A DNA stretch of 64,000 bases from an uncultured Muribaculaceae bacterium (GTDB taxonomy: Bacteria > Bacteroidota > Bacteroidia > Bacteroidales > Muribaculaceae). A model generated the notes under the pieces. It was not told the DNA's origin. It was given only the letters and a program-made list of their open reading frames with translations, and searched no databases. Each line of letters begins with the position of its first letter. Within the stretch, counting starts at the first letter, position 1. The position numbers were made by a program, and so were the translations under genes. Below, one piece after another: positions 59,122-64,000 of the stretch. The stretch covers positions 1 to 64,000 of the forward strand of contig CAJUSZ010000003.1 of the NCBI GenBank assembly GCA_910589425.1, written 5' to 3'.

Positions 59122-60387
59122 ATGAAAGTAATGATTGTGGATGCCTCCGAATCCGACCGTCGGCTTATGTCGGGCTTGCTTGTCAAGCACGGCTATGAGC
59201 CGATTGTTGTCGAGAATATGGAGGCTGCAAAGGAAGAGGTGGCAAAACTGCCACCCGGTGCGGTCGTGGTTACGGCGATGAAATTCGCCCACGGCACCGC
59301 GCAAGAGTTAATCAACTGGCAAAAGCAAGAGGGATATAAATTCCCGGTTATTGCCGTAGTGGACAATCTGAACGCCGTGGATCTGCTCTCGGTGATGCGC
59401 GACGGCGGAGCCGTGGATGTGGTGCAGCGTCCGGCGATTGACAAGCAGCTCGTCGAGACGGTCGGCAGGTATGCCAGACCCGAAAACGCCGTGCTTGTCC
59501 TCGATGACAGCCTTATACCACGCAAGAGCGACACTTTCAGACGCATCGAGGAAACGGTGAAGACCATCGCTGCCACCAACGCCAATGTGATAGTATTCGG
59601 CGAGAGCGGCACGGGAAAGGAACAGATAGCACGGCAAATCTATCTCAACAGTTCAAGAACCGAAAGTCCCTGCATAGTGCTTGACGCCGGGAGTGCCGCA
59701 CTTGTCGGGAACCACAATCCGAAATCGGAGCAGAGCGAGATATACAACCGCATCAAGGGCTATTTCGGCAAATGCGCCGGTGGCACAATCATAATAAAGA
59801 ACGTGCATCTGCTCAATTTCGACAAACAGTCGGTGATGCTCCATATCCTCGAAACCGAACATCCCGATGTGCGTGTCATAGGCACGGCAGACCCCGACCT
59901 GTTAGGCATGGTCACGGCAAAGACATTCCGCCCCAACCTCTATTACATATTGAGACAGGCGGAGATTGTGATGCCGCCGTTGCGTGAGACGATTGAGGAC
60001 ATAGAGCCTTTAGCCGATTATTTTCTCGGTGAATACTCACAAAAGACAGGCATGGAGAAAAAGAAACTCAATTTGTCGGCGATAAAGGCGTTGAGGACAT
60101 ATCCGTGGCCCGGCAACGTGCGTGAGCTGAAGGATGTGATTCTCTTTGCCGCCTTCCACACCAAAGAGGATACGATAACGAAGGAGGACATCACATTCTT
60201 CCAATCGGAGCCGGAAGTTCCCGATGTGCTTACCCTCAAAAACGAGGACATCGAGAAAAAGCAGATAGCCAAGGCGATTGAACGCTCAAACGGCAATATG
60301 TCGGAGGCTGCGAGGCTGTTGAAGATAAGCCGTTCCACGCTCAGTTACAAGCTGCGTTTCTACGGATTCCGCCGAAACAGCGACTGA
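59122..60387 (+). CDS. NtrC/RteB-like regulator with degenerate receiver and AAA+ domains
   Basis: This 421-residue protein has the NtrC layout: receiver-like (1-118), AAA+ (about 135-345) and Fis-type HTH (about 380-417, GNMSEAARLLKISRSTLSYK). Key residues are lost. The phospho-acceptor Asp position (about 51) is Thr, the receiver Lys is Arg103, GAFTGA is replaced near 211-219 (IKGYFGKCA), and Walker B DE is K226-N227. Walker A GESGTGKE (160-167) is intact. It is unlikely to open sigma-54 promoters in the normal way. It lies beside the mobilization genes. ATG 59122 is preferred over 59077. Confidence 0.85.
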   Translation: MKVMIVDASESDRRLMSGLLVKHGYEPIVVENMEAAKEEVAKLPPGAVVVTAMKFAHGTAQELINWQKQEGYKFPVIAVVDNLNAVDLLSVMRDGGAVDVVQRPAIDKQLVETVGRYARPENAVLVLDDSLIPRKSDTFRRIEETVKTIAATNANVIVFGESGTGKEQIARQIYLNSSRTESPCIVLDAGSAALVGNHNPKSEQSEIYNRIKGYFGKCAGGTIIIKNVHLLNFDKQSVMLHILETEHPDVRVIGTADPDLLGMVTAKTFRPNLYYILRQAEIVMPPLRETIEDIEPLADYFLGEYSQKTGMEKKKLNLSAIKALRTYPWPGNVRELKDVILFAAFHTKEDTITKEDITFFQSEPEVPDVLTLKNEDIEKKQIAKAIERSNGNMSEAARLLKISRSTLSYKLRFYGFRRNSD

Positions 60388-60483
60388 CATAGCCCATAAT
60401 TCGCCGAAAATCACTATCTTTGTGGCGAATTTGGAAATATAGGCGACGGGAGAGCCTGTCGCATTGAAAATACAGTATAACAT

Positions 60484-60498
60484 AACTTCGCTGAAGTT
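60484..60498. repeat. short hairpin preceding the large stem-loop
   Basis: AACTTC (60484-60489) pairs with GAAGTT (60493-60498) around a GCT loop, ending one base before the outer helix of the large structure. Confidence 0.6.
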
Positions 60499-60618
60499 CT
60501 ACTGAGAATCTGGACAATTCTGACATGGGAGAACCGAGCGATGCTTGTGCTATGCGTCTGCATAGCGTGCATCGGTAAACATCTCCCACTTCCATAGGCA
60601 GTCCAGAGCCTTCAGTAG
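60499..60618. other. 120-nt nested five-helix stem-loop
   Basis: Five perfect helices nest in order: CTACTGA 60499-60505 with 60612-60618; TCTGGAC 60509-60515 with 60601-60607; TGGGAGA 60526-60532 with 60582-60588; CGATGC 60539-60544 with 60569-60574; GCTATGC 60549-60555 with 60560-60566, closed by a GTCT tetraloop. It lies between the regulator and the convergent relaxase gene. A -7-like TATCTTTG (60415-60422) upstream could drive plus-strand transcription. It may be a structured RNA or a DNA transfer/replication site. Confidence 0.75.
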
Positions 60619-60623
60619 TAAGA

Positions 60624-60660
60624 GTGCTTTCGATGCACGCTTTTGTGTCGTGATGACACA
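60624..60660. other. pair of small hairpins next to the relaxase stop
   Basis: GTGC/GCAC (60624-60627 with 60635-60638) followed by a TTTT run, then TGTGTC/GACACA (60644-60649 with 60655-60660). They could terminate transcription from either side. Confidence 0.45.
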
Positions 60661-60676
60661 CAGACCTTAATCTAAT

Positions 60677-61690
60677 CTACAAACGAAATCCCCCGTTTAT
60701 ATTGCTGCCCCTTTTCTTCGCGTGGAAACGGCGAAGGGCCTCTTTCGGCGACAGGTCGGGATGTCTCGCACGGAACTCCGGCCAGGTCTCGTTGTCGCCT
60801 CCGCAAGACCAGCCCTGTTCCTCGACAGGCGAGCTGCCTATATTTGGAACACTGACCGTGACGGCGGGTTGCTGAACCTCCGGCTGTCTTCGGGTCTGTC
60901 CCGATGAAACACGAGTTGACGCTTTTTGCAACTCCGTGAAATGCCTGTCAAGATTCCCGAAACTGAAATTTCTGTCAACCTTCGACCCTGAAAACTTCCT
61001 GCCTTCATAGATGAAGGAGACACCTTCCCGGATGGCTGTTCCCTTTCGGTATTTGTATTCCACACTGACACCTCCGGCTCTGAGCCATTTCTCGAACCTT
61101 TCCCAACTGTTTACGCCAGGATTGTTCCATGCGCCGTTGATGATGTGGAACAGTCGGTATTTAGCTTTCTCGGCACCGCGCAGGCGGTTGACATTGGTAT
61201 TTTCCTTTCCCTCGCTGATTTTAAGGTGGTACTCCCTTGTGAGGTCTTTGCATATATCCCGGTTTCGTTCATAATCATTTTTGTCCGATATTGTTCCGGC
61301 ATGGTTGTCGATTCTGCTGAACACTATATGGCAGTGCGGATGCGCCTTGTCGAAATGTCGCACGATTATATACGGGGTGTCAACGATGCCCATGCGCTCC
61401 ATATATTTTCCGGCAATCTCAACCATAAGGGCATCATCGAGCCTGTCGGCATCCTCCGCATCAAAATTGAGCGAGATATGCCCGACTGGATTTTTCACTC
61501 TCGGATTTAGGGAGCGGTTATCCTCGAAAGAGCGGATTATCTCCTCGCGGTCTTCCTCTCCGCCGATGCTGCCGGAATCAATAAGCCTCCATTCATCGCA
61601 TGGCGTACCGTCGGGACCGTCCTTTTTCCTGCGGGTGACGTATTCGACGCAGCCACGGAATCCGCTCCCTTTTGTTATCTTCCCGAACAT
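60677..61690 (-). CDS. relaxase/mobilization nuclease (Bacteroidales MobB type)
   Basis: The relaxase nicks oriT and stays covalently bound to the transferred strand. The 337-residue protein has a tyrosine-containing N-terminus (FRGCVEYVTRRKK, Tyr17) and the HUH metal motif H117-P-H119-C-H121 in RHFDKAHPHCHIVFSRI. The region NVNRLRGAEKAKYRLFHII follows. The C-terminal 90 residues are low in motifs and Gln/Arg-rich. It belongs to the relaxase/mobilization nuclease family common on Bacteroides mobilizable elements. It starts 3 bp after the MobC-like stop, an operon. Confidence 0.93.
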   Translation of the reverse strand: MFGKITKGSGFRGCVEYVTRRKKDGPDGTPCDEWRLIDSGSIGGEEDREEIIRSFEDNRSLNPRVKNPVGHISLNFDAEDADRLDDALMVEIAGKYMERMGIVDTPYIIVRHFDKAHPHCHIVFSRIDNHAGTISDKNDYERNRDICKDLTREYHLKISEGKENTNVNRLRGAEKAKYRLFHIINGAWNNPGVNSWERFEKWLRAGGVSVEYKYRKGTAIREGVSFIYEGRKFSGSKVDRNFSFGNLDRHFTELQKASTRVSSGQTRRQPEVQQPAVTVSVPNIGSSPVEEQGWSCGGDNETWPEFRARHPDLSPKEALRRFHAKKRGSNINGGFRL

Positions 61691-61693
61691 GGC

Positions 61694-62089
61694 TCACCCT
61701 CCTCCGTTACGGTATTTTTCAATCATATCCGTAATGAACCTGACGCATTTCATTGTAATTCCCACGCTTTCTATGAGTTGCTGACCGTCCGCCTTGCCGT
61801 TCATTTTCATAAAATAATTGATGAATTTGACAGCATTGTTCAGATTGTTCTTTATTCCCTGAAGGTCGCGTATAGCCTGCAAATCCTTCGCCGAAAGTCG
61901 TGGCACGACGGTACAGCGGAGGGCGGCGTGGCGCAGGTATTCCGACTTGTTGAGGCCTGCGGTTACCGCCTTTCCCATTATCTCGCCGTACTGCTCCACA
62001 TCGAATTTTACGGTTATGAGTATTGATTTTCTCTTTTCGGCATCCAGCCGTGGTCGCCCTTTTGCCGGGCATTTCTTGGTTGTCTTCAT
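61694..62089 (-). CDS. MobC-like relaxosome accessory protein
   Basis: This 131-residue basic DNA-binding protein has a Lys/Arg-rich arm (MKTTKKCPAKGRPRLDAEKR). A ribbon-helix-helix-like segment (SILITVKFDVEQYGEIMGKAVTAGLNKSEYLRHAAL by ends SILITVKF and NKSEYLRHA) and a helical C-terminal half (LQGIKNNLNNAVKFINYF) follow. Such proteins load the relaxase on oriT. ATG 62089 is chosen because sequence before it is not family-like. The iteron array lies 150-250 bp upstream. Confidence 0.88.
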   Translation of the reverse strand: MKTTKKCPAKGRPRLDAEKRKSILITVKFDVEQYGEIMGKAVTAGLNKSEYLRHAALRCTVVPRLSAKDLQAIRDLQGIKNNLNNAVKFINYFMKMNGKADGQQLIESVGITMKCVRFITDMIEKYRNGGG

Positions 62090-62457
62090 TTTTGGTATGT
62101 GTTTATGTCGTGTTTTGTGTGACCATCGGGAGCGGTCGGTTTTCGGGATTACTTGTAATACGAAAACATAAACTCGCTCCCCTCCATCTGCAACCACGAA
62201 AACAGTTTTACGCAGCGCGAAACTGTCAGCAAAAAATCGCCAACGGTTCGAATGGATACTCTAACCGTTGCTCGAATATCGGCTCGAACATCGGCTCGAA
62301 TATCGGTTCGAATAACCGTTTGAGTGCAGACATACACAAGTGAATATGTGTGCAGGTGAATACGTGTGCGTGTTACAGAAGGATTATGTTATTTGTCACT
62401 TTGATGATACTGTAAGTGAACTGTCATTTATATGATTCGTCACTCTGTCATTTCACA
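62090..62457. other. 368-bp non-coding region upstream of the mob genes, candidate oriT
   Basis: The stretch holds an 8-bp inverted repeat (CAACGGTT 62241-62248 with AACCGTTG 62263-62270), four 12-bp iterons and a pair of GTGAATAyGTGTGC repeats (starting 62340 and 62356). No gene is supported. Its place directly upstream of the MobC-relaxase operon and downstream of the primase fits an origin of transfer or replication control region. Confidence 0.6.
62273..62320. repeat. four 12-bp iterons
   Basis: Units CGAATATCGGCT, CGAACATCGGCT, CGAATATCGGTT and CGAATAACCGTT follow head to tail with no gap. The last is the most diverged and reproduces part of the neighbouring AACCGTT arm. Confidence 0.85.
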
Positions 62458-63327
62458 TCACTTGCCGTCAGCCGTTGCGGTTGCTACCAGATAGTCGTTA
62501 AGGTCATTGTAACCGTTATAGCGGTGTGAGCAGTCAGTGATGTGTTTTCCCGGAACAGCGATCAACAGTTGCAACGCTGTTTTCCCTGCATCATCGTTGT
62601 CAAGGAAACATCGGATGTCGCTGTAATCATGCAATACTGCGATAGCCTTGTTGACATTGGTGACGGAGTTAAGCACTATGGCGTCGCATTCCGGTATCAG
62701 TCCGAGAGTGAGTGCCGAGAGATAATCAATGAATCCCTCGAACACTGCGCACTCTGATGACGGGCCATCTCTCGCCCACGGCACACAGGATATGTCCTTG
62801 TGTCCGGCGCAACCCTTGAAATACTTGTTGCGCAGTTCCCAGCCTCCGTTGACATTCCCAAATGCGACGGCAAAATATGATTTACCGTTGACGCTGTAAT
62901 GTGCCTCCCTGCAAACTGCCACGGCTATGTGTGCCGGGATGCCCCGCTCTTTGAGATATGCGAGAAGTGCGGGGTGTGCCAACGGCACTATCTTCATATC
63001 TCCTGCTTTCGGTGCGGAGGGTCGCGGGGCAAAGGACAAAGCGACTGTCCGTGCCGATGGTGCGGCGCATCCCCGCAGGATGATGTCCGATATATACCCG
63101 ATATTGTCGGAGCTGTAAACAAGTCTGGCGAGGTCAATGATGTCGCCTCCCTTGCCGATACCAAAATCATACCAGCAGTTGAGCGTTGTCTCGACCTTGA
63201 ACGATGGCGTCTGTTCCTGTCGCAACGGCGACTTATACCAGAGCCTCGTTCCTTTTCTCACTGCCGGCTCGTGTCCGAGTGAGGACAGAAAATCGGCAAG
63301 TGGAATGTTTTTGATTTCGCTGATCAT
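62458..63327 (-). CDS. Toprim-domain primase of a mobilizable element
   Basis: This 289-residue protein resembles the short DnaG-like primases of Bacteroides mobilizable elements. The N-terminal zinc-finger-like part (LWYKSPLRQEQTPSFKV, NCWYDFGIGKGGDIIDLARL) keeps the fold but has KSPL where DnaG has CPFH, so zinc binding is doubtful. The Toprim part follows (CAVFEGFIDYLSAL, then IRCFLDNDDAGKTALQLL). ATG 63327 gives the standard start. It follows the RepA-like ATPase gene by about 95 bp on the same strand. Confidence 0.88.
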   Translation of the reverse strand: MISEIKNIPLADFLSSLGHEPAVRKGTRLWYKSPLRQEQTPSFKVETTLNCWYDFGIGKGGDIIDLARLVYSSDNIGYISDIILRGCAAPSARTVALSFAPRPSAPKAGDMKIVPLAHPALLAYLKERGIPAHIAVAVCREAHYSVNGKSYFAVAFGNVNGGWELRNKYFKGCAGHKDISCVPWARDGPSSECAVFEGFIDYLSALTLGLIPECDAIVLNSVTNVNKAIAVLHDYSDIRCFLDNDDAGKTALQLLIAVPGKHITDCSHRYNGYNDLNDYLVATATADGK

Positions 63328-63421
63328 AATTCTGTTTTTTGTGTCTGATGATGTGTGTTTTTGGGAGTATAGCCCTAATATATACGCCCCTGAACTATAC
63401 TGTACCTGTTTTCGGTACGGG

Positions 63422-64000
63422 TCAATAGCGGGCTTCCGGGTTATAGACATAGGCTTTCAGACTGTCATCCTTCACAATCATCCGTTTGTAGGAAAGGAAT
63501 TTCTTGAGTTCCGTGATTATGGAGTAACAGCGTTTGAACCCGACGGTGGCCGCATAATTCTCCATGAGAGCCGGAATCAGGTTCCTGTATTTCTTTATGG
63601 GGCCGTTGGCGAATGTTGCCTCCAGAGCGGCACGGTGCTGTTCCTCTGTCAGCTCCGTATAGCTGAATCCCCGTTTTACAGCCTTCTTGCCGAATTCGTG
63701 TCCGAACTTCTGTTCGGGCAGACCCTCGTCGTTGACGGTGAAGGCGACAGGCTCCATGTCGATGGAACGTATAAGGGGCGCGGTTACCTCGCTGACGGCG
63801 GTGTCTTCCGTGTTCTTGGCAATCTGCAACACCGTCTCCGCCTTGTTGTTGAGTTCGGTACCGATATGCCCCCTCACGTTGTCGTCCGCCTTGTTCTGGT
63901 GGAGAACCGTGTGGATGTGTATCTGGTAGCGGTCTGTCCATGCCATGAGCCGGGTGATTACGTTGGTGGCTTCGGTGGCGTTGTTGATGTCATACATCAG
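63422..64000 (-). CDS. RepA-like AAA ATPase (replicative helicase-like), C-terminal part
   Basis: The gene is cut by the right edge. The visible 192 residues begin just after the Walker B area of a RecA/RepA-fold ATPase (MYDINNATEATNVITRLMAW) and include the VLHQNKADDNVRGHIGTELNNKAE segment (by its ends VLHQNKAD and LNNKAE), typical of RepA-type helicases on Bacteroides elements. A helical C-terminal DNA-binding-like domain follows. With the primase it forms the element's replication module. Confidence 0.85.
   Translation of the reverse strand: MMYDINNATEATNVITRLMAWTDRYQIHIHTVLHQNKADDNVRGHIGTELNNKAETVLQIAKNTEDTAVSEVTAPLIRSIDMEPVAFTVNDEGLPEQKFGHEFGKKAVKRGFSYTELTEEQHRAALEATFANGPIKKYRNLIPALMENYAATVGFKRCYSIITELKKFLSYKRMIVKDDSLKAYVYNPEARY

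Noticed and set aside
60388..60676. CRISPR array or tRNA in the structured region before the relaxase
   Set aside because: There are no regularly spaced repeats and no cloverleaf; the pairing is one nested stem-loop.
62150..62343. Short plus- and minus-strand frames across the iteron array
   Set aside because: Their repetitive products simply reflect the 12-bp DNA repeats; there is no start context or family similarity.
62241..62372. CRISPR array at the 12-bp repeats
   Set aside because: The units are contiguous and too short, with no spacers and no cas genes.

Overview
The window looks like a chromosome segment from a gut Bacteroidales bacterium, most likely of the Muribaculaceae. Three things suggest this. 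Bacteroidota-type promoters (TTTG, about 19-20 bp, then TAnnTTTG) recur throughout. Lineage-typical families are present: DUF4270 and DUF4252 proteins, putative porin, M49 dipeptidyl peptidase III, diaminopimelate dehydrogenase, DUF4369/TlpA and a BspA-like LRR protein. Start-codon context carries little Shine-Dalgarno signal. The family-level assignment is inference.

Region 1 (0-31 kb) is mostly core genome. It holds a GT5-like glycogen/starch synthase with a DUF4270 lipoprotein, folD, lipoate ligase, a CapA-like protein, rplY-pth-S4 (with a 210-bp MITE-like element between rplY and pth), thrS-infC-rpmI-rplT, a large LRR surface protein, gdhA and an OmpA-family protein (both minus strand). 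It continues with a degenerate LytM/M23 protein followed by dxr-rseP, an rRNA methyltransferase, DPP III, an AlkD-like protein, clpP-clpX (minus), a SulP transporter and a class I fumarase.

Region 2 (31-52.8 kb) mixes core and strain-variable genes. It contains a His-rich CpxP-like periplasmic protein, tag, a broken acyltransferase, an isolated RhuM/PLD-like gene, tRNA-Ser(CGA), a MATE pump, a TlpA-type thioredoxin and an acyl-CoA ligase. These are followed by a neuD-neuB-neuC nonulosonic acid block, a dicarboxylate-type symporter, a putative porin, ddh, pheS-nth, an ECF sigma/putative anti-sigma/DUF4252 operon, a MarR-cupin operon with a visible operator, and two small membrane-associated proteins.

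Region 3 (about 52.8-64 kb) is accessory DNA. A gene-poor, AT-rich stretch with palindromes and a 16-bp inverted repeat leads into an AraC regulator. Divergent from it is a tight operon: HAD phosphatase, VOC protein, a RibB-AroE fusion, TSUP permease and aldo/keto reductase. Mobilization and replication genes follow: a degenerate NtrC-like regulator, a 120-nt nested stem-loop, a relaxase, a MobC-like protein, a 12-bp iteron array, a Toprim primase and a RepA-like ATPase cut by the window end. A 45-bp remnant of the regulator gene lies on the other side of the cargo operon, so the metabolic cluster is bracketed by two copies of the same regulator sequence. The fusion-centred cargo operon is the best candidate here for an undescribed system.
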